Below are positions 24,315 to 33,075 of a stretch of DNA of 64,000 nt, in pieces. Below the pieces are notes generated by a model, which saw only the letters and a program-made list of their open reading frames with translations, was not told the origin of the DNA and did not search any database. This DNA comes from Nonomuraea dietziae (GTDB lineage Bacteria; Actinomycetota; Actinomycetes; Streptosporangiales; Streptosporangiaceae): NCBI RefSeq assembly GCF_014195505.1, contig NZ_JACIBV010000002.1, positions 186,001 to 250,000 of the forward strand, given 5' to 3'. The translations under genes and the position numbers were made by a program. The first letter of the stretch is position 1; every line of letters starts with the position of its first letter.

Positions 24315-25919
24315 GTGCCGCGTGGCCGTACGATCGCGATAGTTTCAGGGGTCAGCGTGCTTGCGGTGGGGGCCGCGGCCGGGGGCGCCTGGTGGGTGCT
24401 GCACACGCGCGGCACCCCGCAGGAGAGCGCCCAGCGCTTCGCCGCGGCCTGGCAGACGGCCGACTGGGGCGGGATGACGGCCGAGCTGGCCGCTCCCGCC
24501 TCGCTGGCCGCCTACGAGCAGCAGCGCAAGGGGCTGAACGTCGAGCGGACCACCGTCAAGCTAGGGCAGGCCGTCGAGACGGGCGACGGCACCGCCAGGG
24601 CTCCCTACACCGCCACCCTGACCCTGAGGAACATCGGCGACTGGACCTACACCGGCCAGATCGATCTGAAGGTCGCCGACAGGGCATGGAAGGTCGACTG
24701 GTCGCCCGCGACCGTGCACCCCTCGCTGACCGGCCAGGCCGACTTCTCTCTCAAGACGGACTGGCCGGCGCGGGCGGCGATCACCGACTCCTCGGGCGAG
24801 CGCATCGACACGGGCCAGGCAGGCGGCTCGGTGCAGCAGCTGGTCGGCTTCCTGGACAAGGCCACCGCCAAGGACGTCGCCAAGCTCGGCCCCTCCTACA
24901 AGGTCGGCGGGGCCGTCGGCAGGGGCGGCCTGCAGGAGACCTTCCAGACGCGCCTGGCGGGCACCCCCGCCACCAAGATCCTGCTCGGCGGCAAGACGCT
25001 GGCCACGATCAAGGGCAGCGAGGGCAAGCCGCTGGAGACCACCCTCGACCCCCGCGTGCAGGCCGCCGCCGTCGGCGCCGTCCGCGACCTGGACAAACCC
25101 GCCTCCCTGGTGGCGGTACGGCGCGGCACGGGCGAGATCCTCGCCGTCGTCAACAACCGCGGCGGCTTCAACAGGGCGCTCGACGGCCGCTACCCGCCGG
25201 GCTCCACCTTCAAGGCCGTCACCGCGCTGGCCCTGCTCGCCGAGGGAGTCTCCCCCACCGAGCGGGTGACCTGCCCCAAGTACGCCACGGTCGGCGGCCT
25301 GAAGGTGCGCAACTCCGAGCACGCCGAGTACGGCTCGCTCACCTTCTCCGACGCCTTCGCCTACTCCTGCAACACCACCTTCGCCCCGCTGGCCGCCGAG
25401 CGGCTGGGCTCCGACAAGCTGCTGAGGGCGGCCGAGATGGTCGGCTTCAACCAGCCGCTCAACATCGGCGTCCCCGCCGCCAAGGCCAGCTTCCCCAAGG
25501 CCGAGTCCGACGCGGAGCTGGCCGCCGAGTCCTTCGGCCAGGCGCGCATCACCGCCAGCCCGCTGGTGATGGCCTCGGCGGCCGCCGCGCTCGCCGACGG
25601 CACCTGGCGCCCGCCGACGCTGGTGAAGGGGCTCAAGCAGAAGGCGAAGGAGGTCAAGCTGCCCGAGGGCGTGGCCGACCAGCTGCACCCGATGATGTCC
25701 GCGGTCGTCACCAAGGGCACCGCCAAGGCGGCGGGCCTGCCGTCGGGAACGCGCGGCAAGACCGGCACCGCGGAGTACGGCAGCGGGCCCGAGCTGCCCT
25801 CCCACGCCTGGTTCATGGGCTACAGCGACGACGTGGCCTTCGCGGTCGTCGTGGAGGGCGGTGGCGGCGGCGGCAAGGTCGCGGCCCCTGTGGCAGCCGA
25901 CTTCCTGCGCGGCCTCTGA
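24315..25919 (+). CDS. class B penicillin-binding protein (MecA_N/NTF2-like plus transpeptidase)
   Basis: A 534-residue D,D-transpeptidase anchored by one N-terminal span (about residues 5-27). An NTF2-like MecA_N domain occupies about 35-140 (SAQRFAAAWQTADWGGMTAE) and the penicillin-binding domain about 250-530. All active-site motifs are present: SxxK as PPGSTFKAV, SxN as YSCNTTF, and KTG as GKTGTAEYG. The short length and lack of a PASTA tail resemble PbpA/MecA-like accessory class B PBPs. GTG at 24315 is the start. Confidence 0.9.
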   Translation: MPRGRTIAIVSGVSVLAVGAAAGGAWWVLHTRGTPQESAQRFAAAWQTADWGGMTAELAAPASLAAYEQQRKGLNVERTTVKLGQAVETGDGTARAPYTATLTLRNIGDWTYTGQIDLKVADRAWKVDWSPATVHPSLTGQADFSLKTDWPARAAITDSSGERIDTGQAGGSVQQLVGFLDKATAKDVAKLGPSYKVGGAVGRGGLQETFQTRLAGTPATKILLGGKTLATIKGSEGKPLETTLDPRVQAAAVGAVRDLDKPASLVAVRRGTGEILAVVNNRGGFNRALDGRYPPGSTFKAVTALALLAEGVSPTERVTCPKYATVGGLKVRNSEHAEYGSLTFSDAFAYSCNTTFAPLAAERLGSDKLLRAAEMVGFNQPLNIGVPAAKASFPKAESDAELAAESFGQARITASPLVMASAAAALADGTWRPPTLVKGLKQKAKEVKLPEGVADQLHPMMSAVVTKGTAKAAGLPSGTRGKTGTAEYGSGPELPSHAWFMGYSDDVAFAVVVEGGGGGGKVAAPVAADFLRGL

Positions 25920-25937
25920 GCCGGGAACCCTCGGCTC
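25918..25937. terminator. small hairpin at the PBP stop, between convergent genes
   Basis: GAGCCG, loop GGAACCCT, CGGCTC. The stem includes the last bases of the PBP gene and lies before the convergent DUF3040 gene. Confidence 0.4.
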
Positions 25938-25940
25938 TCG

Positions 25941-26231
25941 TCAGAAGGCCAGGGCGGCGGCCTCGTGGCGGAGCATCAGCACCAGCAGCGTCGCGACGAG
26001 GGTGGCGATCAGCAGCCAGCTGACCGTGATGATGACGGTCGAGCGGCGTGGACGGCGGCGCGGAACGGGCTTCTCGCCGTTCGCCTTGGCCTCGCGCCGA
26101 CGCTCGGACTCCTCGCTACGGCGCACACGGTCGTTGAACGACTCCAGGCGGGCGACGAGCCGTGGATCCTCGTCGACGAGGTGGCGCTCGATCTGGGCCA
26201 GCAACCGCTCCTCGTCCTGCGACCAGGCCAT
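25941..26231 (-). CDS. DUF3040 domain membrane protein
   Basis: A 96-residue actinobacterial DUF3040 protein. It starts MAWSQDEERLLAQIERHL, the family signature, has a basic linker (PVPRRRPRR) and one membrane span near the C-terminus (STVIITVSWLLIATLVATLL). GGAGGT lies six bases before the ATG at 26229-26231. Function unknown; convergent with the PBP gene. Confidence 0.88.
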   Translation of the reverse strand: MAWSQDEERLLAQIERHLVDEDPRLVARLESFNDRVRRSEESERRREAKANGEKPVPRRRPRRSTVIITVSWLLIATLVATLLVLMLRHEAAALAF

Positions 26232-26364
26232 GGTGCACCTCCGGAACGCAAGCTCTGTGCCCCGTTTCCTGCCCAACCGTGAAGATCATTATCCGTTCCA
26301 AGGGTAGGTAATTACTGGCTCTTTCCTGTTGCGATCACTATCGAACCTGCGTTCTAATCATGGG

Positions 26365-28315
26365 ATGCGCTGGGACAACCTGCGTCTGGCCGACGCCGAG
26401 GGCGACGCTTCCGCCGTGCCGCTGTTCGCGCGCGGCGCGGTGGCGCGCACCTTCGACACGCCTGAGTTCAAGGGGATGACCTTCTACGAGATCCAGGCCA
26501 AATCCATCATCAACAAGGTCCCGGCGGCCAGCAGGGTCCCCTTCACCCACACCATCAACCCCTACAGGGGGTGCAGCCACGCCTGCTCCTACTGCCTGGC
26601 GGGCGACACGCCGGTCCTCATGGCCGACGGCCGTGCCAAGCCCATCGCCGAGCTGCGCGCCGGCGACCGGATCTTCGGCACGCGGCTGGTCGGCGGGCGG
26701 CGGCGCCATGTGGTCACCGAGGTGCTCGACCACTGGTCGACGGTGAAGGCGGCGCACCGGGTGGCCCTCGCCGACGGCACCCGCCTGGTGGCCAGCGGAG
26801 AGCATCGCTTCCTCACCGAGCGCGGCTGGAAGCACGTCACGGGTGAGGGCGCGCGGCCGTTCCTCCGCGACGGCGATCGGCTGGTGGGCTGCGGGCGCTT
26901 CGCCGCGCCCCCCAAGCAGGACGACGACTACCGGCGCGGCTACCTGTGCGCGATCCTCTCCTCACCCTGCGCCTTCCAGCAGGAGGGCCACCCCGCGCGG
27001 AAGGCCGGGGAGCGCGCGCTGCCCGAGGAGGCGCTCGACAGGGCGCGCTCCTATCTCGGCCACTTCGGGGCCGATCCGGCCCTGCCGAGCGCAGGGTGCG
27101 AGCCCTCGGGCCTGTTCGCGGTGGCGGAGTCGCCTTCCGGCGAGTGGATGAAGGGCTTCGTGGCCGGCTGCCTCGACGCGGGAGGCGAGTACGAGGCCGA
27201 CCGCCTCCGCGCATGCCTGTCCGCCCTGGGCTTCGACCGGCTCGACACCAGCCCGGCCCTCGACGAGGTTCGGCGAAGACCCGGCCCCGGCCGCGCTGCG
27301 AGGAGACCCGGCCCCGATCGCCCTGCGAGGCGGCCCTGCCGCGTGGCTGCGGCTTCTGCACACCGTCGATCCCGCCGTTCCCGCCCCGCACGCCCTCGAG
27401 GGCGCCGTCGTCGAGTCGGCGGCCGACCTGAGGGTCGTGTCGGTCGAGCCGCTCGGCGTCGAGACGCCGATGTACGACATCACCACCGGCACCGGCGACT
27501 TCATCGCCGACGGCGTCGTCTCCCACAACTGCTTCGCCAGGAAGACCCACGAGTACCTCGACCTCGACGCCGGCCACGACTTCGACTCCAAGATCGTGGT
27601 GAAGGTCAACGCCGCCGAGCTCGCCCGCAAGGAGCTGGCCTCGCCCCGCTGGGGCGGGCACCACGTGGCGATGGGCACCAACGTCGACTGCTACCAGCGC
27701 GCCGAAGGGCGCTACCGGCTCATGCCGGGCATCCTGCGGGCGCTGACCGAGGCGGCCAACCCGTTCTCCATCCTCACCAAGGGCACACTGATCCTGCGCG
27801 ACCTGCCGCTGCTGGTGGAGGCGGCGCGGGTCAGCGAGGTGAGCGCCGCGTTCTCGGTGGGCTTCGTCGACGAGCGGCTGTGGCGCGCGGTGGAGCCGGG
27901 CACGCCCCATCCGAGAAGGCGGCTGGAGGCCTGCCGCAGGATCACCGACAGCGGCATCGCCTGCGGGGTGCTGATGGCGCCGATCCTGCCCTACCTGTCC
28001 GACTCCCCCGAACAGCTGGAGGCGGCGGTGCGGGAGATCGCGGCCTCGGGGGCGACGCACGTCACGCCGATCGTGCTGCACCTGCGGCCAGGGGCGCGCG
28101 AGTGGTTCCTCGGCTGGCTCTCGCGCGAGCATCCGCGCCTGGTGCCGCGCTATCTCGAGCTGTACGGCAGAGGCGCCTACGCGCCCAAGGCCTACCAGGA
28201 GCGGGTGAGCACCCAGGTGAGGGAGCTGGCCAGGCAGTACGGCATCGGCCGGAGGGCCTCCTGGCGGATCCAGCCGGACAAGCCCCCGCCACCCGAGCAG
28301 CTATCCCTTCTGTGA
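26365..28315 (+). pseudogene. Rv2578c family radical SAM protein interrupted by a frameshifted intein
   Basis: The host protein (76 plus 261 residues as exteins) is a radical SAM enzyme like Rv2578c; its role is unknown. The N-extein runs to 26592 and ends RGCSHACSY; the C-extein starts at 27530 with CFARKTHEYLDLDAG. Joined, they rebuild the CX3CX2C cluster motif C-SHA-C-SY-C, whose third Cys is the +1 extein residue. Between them lies an intein of 937 nt (312 codons plus one), so N- and C-exteins are in different frames. As read, no single polypeptide contains both, and I mark the gene as frameshifted. Start ATG at 26365 (MRWDNLRLADAEGD). Sequencing error, real decay and a split-intein arrangement are all possible. 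Confidence 0.8.
26593..27529 (+). mobile_element. intein with degenerate LAGLIDADG domain and net +1 frameshift
   Basis: Block A starts at Cys1 with CLAGDTPVLMADGRAKPIAE, block B reads LVASGEHRFLTERGWK, block F/G reads TPMYDITTGTGDFIADGVV and ends SHN followed by Cys+1, so all splicing residues are present. A homing-type segment, FVAGCLDAGG, is a weakened LAGLIDADG motif. The frame used by blocks A-B breaks at about 27265-27280 (GAGGTTCGGCGAAGAC; removing one T restores E-V-G-E-D), after which frame 2 carries FGEDPAPAALRG to the end. A 24-27 nt imperfect tandem repeat starts just after the break. GTG at 27437 could start a 31-residue C-intein. Confidence 0.82.
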
Positions 28316-28387
28316 GACTAAATAGCCAAATGGGTATTAATGCGCGTGATGCCCGGATAGCGGGCCGACATCACGGGGGAAAGATCC

Positions 28388-28510
28388 ATGGCAGAGGAGC
28401 GGAAGAAACCCGTCGCCAAGTCAGGCAAGGCCAAGAAGGCGACCATCAAGGCCACCAGGGCCGCCAAGAACGCCAAGCGGGAGTCCACCAGGAAGCCGGA
28501 GGCGGAGTAG
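28388..28510 (+). CDS. very small, highly basic protein (40 aa)
   Basis: ATG at 28388, preceded by GGGGGAAAG, opens a 40-residue frame beginning MAEERKKPVAKSGKAKKA and ending KPEAE. About sixteen Lys/Arg residues, no Cys, no aromatic residues and an Ala/Lys repeat-like composition resemble histone-tail or HU-tail peptides. The strong ribosome site and the perfect terminator 25 bp later make it a real gene in my view. Function unknown; nucleic-acid binding is a guess from charge. Confidence 0.65.
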   Translation: MAEERKKPVAKSGKAKKATIKATRAAKNAKRESTRKPEAE

Positions 28511-28535
28511 TCTCCGCGCCGGCACCGGTGAAATC

Positions 28536-28575
28536 ATGATCAGGCAGCCGGAGGCCGATCCGGCTGCCTGATCAT
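28536..28575 (+). terminator. perfect 16-bp hairpin before tricorn gene
   Basis: ATGATCAGGCAGCCGG, loop AGGCCGAT, CCGGCTGCCTGATCAT. It ends the small basic gene. Its right arm contains an ATG in frame with the tricorn gene, one reason to prefer the TTG start at 28586. Confidence 0.8.
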
Positions 28576-28585
28576 GGAGCGGACA

Positions 28586-31500
28586 TTGACGGCCTACCTG
28601 CGCTTTCCAGCGATCTTCAAAGACGTGGTGGTCTTCGCCGCCGAAGACGACCTCTGGATGGTCGCCGCGCAGGGCGGCCGCGCCTTCCGGCTGACCGCGG
28701 GCCTGGCCGAGGCCGCCTACCCGCGCTTCTCCCCTCGTGGGGACCAGCTCGCCTTCGTCGGCAGGGAGGAGGGCCCCGAAGAGGTGTACGTGATGCCCGC
28801 GGGCGGCGGGGCGGCCAGGCGCGTCACCTTCCACGGGGCCCGCTGCACCGTCACCGGCTGGGACCCGCAGGGCAGGGTGCTGTACGCCAGCGACGAGCGA
28901 CAGCCGTTCGAGGGGCAGAAGTGGCTGCACAGGGTGCTGCCGGGCGGCGTGCCCGAGCGTCTGCCGTACGGCCCTGCCACCAGCATCAGCCACGGGCCGC
29001 GCGACATGATCGTGCTGGGCCGCAACACCGCCGACCCGGCCCGCTGGAAGCGTTACAGGGGCGGCACCGTGGGCGACCTGTGGATCGATCCCTCGGGACG
29101 GGGCGACTGGCGGCGGCTGATCAGCCTGCCGGGCAATCTCGCCTCACCCTGCTGGAGCGACGACAGGGTCTGCTTCCTGTCCGACCACGAGGGCACGGGC
29201 AACGTCTACTCCTGCGCCCCCGACGGCTCCGACCTGCGCAGACACACCCATCACGACGACTACTACGCCCGCAACCTGTCCAGCGACGGCCACACGCTGG
29301 TCTACCACGCCGCCGGCGACCTCTACGTCCTCGAGCCAGGCAGCAGGACCAGGAAGGTCGAGGTGCTGCTGGCCAGCTCCCGCACCCAGCGCAACAGGCG
29401 GTTCGTCGAGGCCGCCGACCACCTCGACAGCGCCGCCCCGAGCCCCGACGGCAGCAGGCTGGCCATCACCACGCGCGGCAAGGCCTACACCTTCGCCGGG
29501 TGGGAGGGCCCCGTCCAGCAGCACGGGGAGGTCGACGGCGTCCGCTACCGCTTCCTCGCCTGGACGGGCGAGGGCAGCCTGGTGGCCGCCGCCAGCGACG
29601 AGGGCGACCGCGAGATCCTCGTCCTGCTCGACGGCAGGCGCCAGACCCGCCTCGACCACCTCGACACCGGCCGCGTCACCGACCTCGTGGCCTCCCCCGC
29701 CGGCGACCTGATCGCCGTCACCAACCACCGCCACGAACTGCACGTCGTCGATCTCGCCGCGCGCACCACCACGCTGGTCGAGGCCAACCCGCACGCCGCC
29801 GTCGAGGAGCCCGCCTGGTCGCCCGACGGGCGCTGGCTGGCCTACGTCAGCCCCACCAGCGGGCAGCACACCGCGATCAAGCTGCATCACGTGCCCACGG
29901 GGCGCACGGTGGAGGCCACGCACCCGGTGCTGAAGGACTCCGGCCCCGCCTTCGACCCCGAGGGCCGCTACCTCTACTTCATCGGCCAGCGCGTCTTCAA
30001 CCCCGTCTACGACGCGCTGCAGTTCGACCTCGGCTTCCCGCTCGGCACCCGTCCCTACGCCATCGCCCTGCGCAAGGACGTCCCCTCCCCCTTCGTGCCG
30101 CAGCCGCGGCCGCTGGCCGCCGGGGACGACGACGAGGACGACGAGCACGGCGAGGAGCGCGGCGACGAGCGGGCCGAGCTGACGATCGACGTGGACGGCC
30201 TGCCGGACCGGATCACCGCCTTCCCGCTGCCCGAAGGGCGCTACGAACGGCTGGCGGGCCTGAGGGGCAAGGTGCTGATCCTGTCGAGCCCCATCGAGGC
30301 CGACGACGGCACGCTGCACCTGTTCGACTTCGACAAGCAGAAGAACGAGACCTTCGCCGAGGACGTCGGCGACTTCCAGCTCGCCGCCGACCACAGGAGC
30401 CTTCTCTACCGTTCGGGTGATCGCCTGCGCCTGCTGAAGGCGGGAGAGATCCCCGATCACGACGACGACCACGCCTCGAGGAGCAGCGGCTGGATCGACC
30501 TGGGCCGCGTCAAGGTCTCTCTCAGCCCCGAGGCCGAGTGGCGGCAGATGTTCCGCGAGGCCTGGCGGCTGCAGCGCGAGAACTTCTGGTCCGCCGACAT
30601 GGCGGGCCTGGACTGGCAGGCGGTCTACGACCGTTACCTGCCGCTGGTCGACCGCGTCAGTACCAGGGGGGAGCTGTCCGACCTGCTGTGGGAGCTGCAG
30701 GGTGAGCTCGGCACCAGCCACGCCTACGAGATCGGCGGCGAGTACCGGCCAGGCCCCGACTACACGCAGGGCAAGCTCGGCGTCGACTGGGACTACCGCG
30801 ACGGCCTCTACCACATCGGCCACATCGTCCAGGGCGACAGGTGGGATCCCGAGGCCACCTCGCCGCTCAACAGGCTCGGCCTCGACGTACGGCAGGGCGA
30901 CGCCCTCCTGGCCGTCAACGGTGTGCCCATCGACGAGGCCACCACCCCCAACCAGGCGCTGGTCAACCAGGCGGGCCAGGAGGTGCTGCTGACCCTGCGC
31001 AGAGGAGAGCAGACCTTCACCGCCGCCGTCCGCGCGCTGGCCGACGAGCAGCCCGCCCGCTACCGCGACTGGGTCAATCTCAACAGGGCCCGCTGCCACC
31101 AGCGCAGCGCGGGGCGCGTCGGCTACGTGCACATCCCCGACATGGGCAGCGCCGGATTCGGCGAGTTCCACCGCGCCTATCTCACCGAGTACGACCGCCA
31201 GGCCCTGATCGTGGACGTGCGCTTCAACGGTGGAGGGAACATCTCCGCGCTGCTGCTGGACAAGCTCGCCCGCCGCCGCCTCGGCTACGACCACCCCCGC
31301 AGGGGCGAGCCGGAGCCCTACCCGCCCGAGTCGCCCAGGGGCCCGCTGGTGGCCATCACCAACGAGTGGGCGGGCTCCGACGGCGACATCTTCAGCCACA
31401 CCTTCAAGCTCCTCGGCCTCGGCCCGCTGATCGGCAAGCGCACGTGGGGCGGCGTCATCGGCATCTGGCCGCGCCACCGCCTGGCCGACGGCACCCTCAC

Positions 31501-31672
31501 CACCCAGCCCGAGTACTCCTTCACCTTCATCGAGGGCGACAGGGAGGTGGAGAACTACGGCACCGACCCCGACCTCGAGGTCGACATCACCCCCCAGGAC
31601 TACGTCAGGGGCGTCGACACCCAACTCGAAACAGCCATTGACCTGGCACTGAAAAGGATCATTCACAGCTGA
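28586..31672 (+). CDS. tricorn protease
   Basis: A 1028-residue cytosolic peptidase expected to assemble into a large hexamer and to degrade peptides released by the proteasome or ATP-dependent proteases. N-terminal six-bladed propeller (about 1-290), a second seven-bladed propeller (to about 640, with an acidic insert DDDEDDEHGEE), a C1 helical domain, a PDZ domain near 730-820, and the C2 catalytic domain. Tricorn active-site residues are visible: Ser-His in LGTSHAYEIG, Ser-Asp in EWAGSDGDIF, and acidic residues near the end. TTG at 28586 gives MTAYLRFPAIFKDVVVF, the family start, with GGAG seven bases upstream; ATG at 28574 lies inside a terminator arm. Confidence 0.9.
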   Translation: MTAYLRFPAIFKDVVVFAAEDDLWMVAAQGGRAFRLTAGLAEAAYPRFSPRGDQLAFVGREEGPEEVYVMPAGGGAARRVTFHGARCTVTGWDPQGRVLYASDERQPFEGQKWLHRVLPGGVPERLPYGPATSISHGPRDMIVLGRNTADPARWKRYRGGTVGDLWIDPSGRGDWRRLISLPGNLASPCWSDDRVCFLSDHEGTGNVYSCAPDGSDLRRHTHHDDYYARNLSSDGHTLVYHAAGDLYVLEPGSRTRKVEVLLASSRTQRNRRFVEAADHLDSAAPSPDGSRLAITTRGKAYTFAGWEGPVQQHGEVDGVRYRFLAWTGEGSLVAAASDEGDREILVLLDGRRQTRLDHLDTGRVTDLVASPAGDLIAVTNHRHELHVVDLAARTTTLVEANPHAAVEEPAWSPDGRWLAYVSPTSGQHTAIKLHHVPTGRTVEATHPVLKDSGPAFDPEGRYLYFIGQRVFNPVYDALQFDLGFPLGTRPYAIALRKDVPSPFVPQPRPLAAGDDDEDDEHGEERGDERAELTIDVDGLPDRITAFPLPEGRYERLAGLRGKVLILSSPIEADDGTLHLFDFDKQKNETFAEDVGDFQLAADHRSLLYRSGDRLRLLKAGEIPDHDDDHASRSSGWIDLGRVKVSLSPEAEWRQMFREAWRLQRENFWSADMAGLDWQAVYDRYLPLVDRVSTRGELSDLLWELQGELGTSHAYEIGGEYRPGPDYTQGKLGVDWDYRDGLYHIGHIVQGDRWDPEATSPLNRLGLDVRQGDALLAVNGVPIDEATTPNQALVNQAGQEVLLTLRRGEQTFTAAVRALADEQPARYRDWVNLNRARCHQRSAGRVGYVHIPDMGSAGFGEFHRAYLTEYDRQALIVDVRFNGGGNISALLLDKLARRRLGYDHPRRGEPEPYPPESPRGPLVAITNEWAGSDGDIFSHTFKLLGLGPLIGKRTWGGVIGIWPRHRLADGTLTTQPEYSFTFIEGDREVENYGTDPDLEVDITPQDYVRGVDTQLETAIDLALKRIIHS

Positions 31673-31788
31673 CGTTCAGACTTTGCAACCTTTGTCCGCC
31701 TTAAAGCGTCTAAAGATCGAAAGCGGGGGAACGCGCCACGGGGACAGACGACGCGTGAACTCGGTCGCAGGCGAGAAGGGGACCCAGA

Positions 31789-33075
31789 GTGCGTGCACTG
31801 GCAGGCAAGGGTAAGGCGGCCATATACCGGCTCTACGAAGCCAACAACCGCAGGCGGGCGCGCTCCGCGCCGCCACCCTCGACCGACCGGGTCCACATCC
31901 TGCTCCTGCACGCGTACGGGATGGGCGGCACCATCAGAACGGTCTTCAACCTGGCCGGCTATCTGGCCTCCACCGGTCGTGAAGTGGAGATCGTCTCCAT
32001 CCTCAAGGAGGCGGAGGAGCCGTTCTTCCCCGTCGACCCCCGGGTGAAGTTCCGCTTCCTCGACGACAGGCTCGTTCCCAGGACGGGTGTGCGGGGGCGT
32101 CTGTCGAAGATGCCCAGCAAGCTCATCCCTGAGCAGGAGGCCGCCTACCACCGCTTCAACCTCTGGACCGACCTGCAGCTGGCCCGATGGATCCGGTCGA
32201 TCGACACCGGCGTCATCATGGCCACCAGGCCAGGACTCAACCTGGCCCTGGCCCAGCTCGCCCTGCCGAGCGTCATCACCATCGGCCAGGAGCACGTGGC
32301 CCTGCAGGGCCAGCCGCAGCCGGTCCAGGAGATGATCAAGCGCCGCTACCGCTCCTTCGACGCGCTCGTCACCCTGACCAAGGCCGACCTGCGCGACTAC
32401 CGTGAGACGCTGCGGCGCAAGCCCAAGAAGCTGCTGCGCATCCCGAACGCCGTGCCGCCCATGCCGGGCGAGATCTCCAAGCTGGAGAACAAGGTCGTCC
32501 TCGCGGTCGGCCGGATGACCAAGCTCAAGGGCTTCCACCGCCTCATCACCGCATGGGAGACCGTCGCCGCCGCCCATCCCGACTGGAAGCTTCGCATCCT
32601 CGGCGCCGGCCCGCAGGAGGACAACCTGCGCGCCCAGATCACCGAGGCGGGGCTCGAGGGCAAGGTCGAGCTGCCGGGGCCGTCCAACAACGTGGCGGGC
32701 GAGCTGGAGAAGGCCTCGATCTTCGTGCTCAGCTCGCGTCATGAGGGCTTCCCCATGACCATCCTGGAGGCCATGGCCAAGGGGCTGGCGATCGTCAGCT
32801 TCAACAGCCCGCACGGCCCCAAGGAGATGATCACCGACGAGGTCGACGGCCTGCTGGTCAAGCCGCGCACCAACGCCAACCTCGCCACCGCCATCATGCG
32901 CGTCATCGAGGACGAGGAGCTGCGCCACCGCCTGGCCGAGGGCGCGCTGGCCACCGCCGCGACCTACGACGTCGACTCGATCGGCGCCCGCTGGGACGCG
33001 CTTCTTGACGAGCTGCTGGCCCGCCGCAACGGCACCTACGTCAAGCCCACTCCAGCAGCTCCACCGGCTCAGTGA
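31789..33075 (+). CDS. family 4 (GT-B) glycosyltransferase
   Basis: A 428-residue GT-B enzyme. The N-terminal acceptor domain includes HAYGMGGTIRTVFNLAGYLA (the glycine-rich GGT loop), and the C-terminal donor domain contains AVGRMTKLKGFHRLI and the nucleotide-sugar-binding E-x7-E region SSRHEGFPMTILEAMAKGLA. No membrane span is visible; it probably acts on a cell-surface polymer or lipid acceptor at the cytoplasmic face. GTG start at 31789. Its 3' end overlaps the convergent HtrA-like gene by 35 bp. Confidence 0.85.
   Translation: MRALAGKGKAAIYRLYEANNRRRARSAPPPSTDRVHILLLHAYGMGGTIRTVFNLAGYLASTGREVEIVSILKEAEEPFFPVDPRVKFRFLDDRLVPRTGVRGRLSKMPSKLIPEQEAAYHRFNLWTDLQLARWIRSIDTGVIMATRPGLNLALAQLALPSVITIGQEHVALQGQPQPVQEMIKRRYRSFDALVTLTKADLRDYRETLRRKPKKLLRIPNAVPPMPGEISKLENKVVLAVGRMTKLKGFHRLITAWETVAAAHPDWKLRILGAGPQEDNLRAQITEAGLEGKVELPGPSNNVAGELEKASIFVLSSRHEGFPMTILEAMAKGLAIVSFNSPHGPKEMITDEVDGLLVKPRTNANLATAIMRVIEDEELRHRLAEGALATAATYDVDSIGARWDALLDELLARRNGTYVKPTPAAPPAQ

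Noticed and set aside
27265..27290. Programmed ribosomal frameshift in the intein
   Set aside because: No slippery heptamer or following pseudoknot is evident; a plain indel explains it.
27275..27335. CRISPR-like or other functional repeat
   Set aside because: Just two imperfect 24-27 nt copies inside the intein coding frame, encoding DPAPxALRG twice; no array in the window.
29144..31666. 840-codon minus-strand frame opposite tricorn
   Set aside because: Open only because of GC-rich third positions of the true gene.
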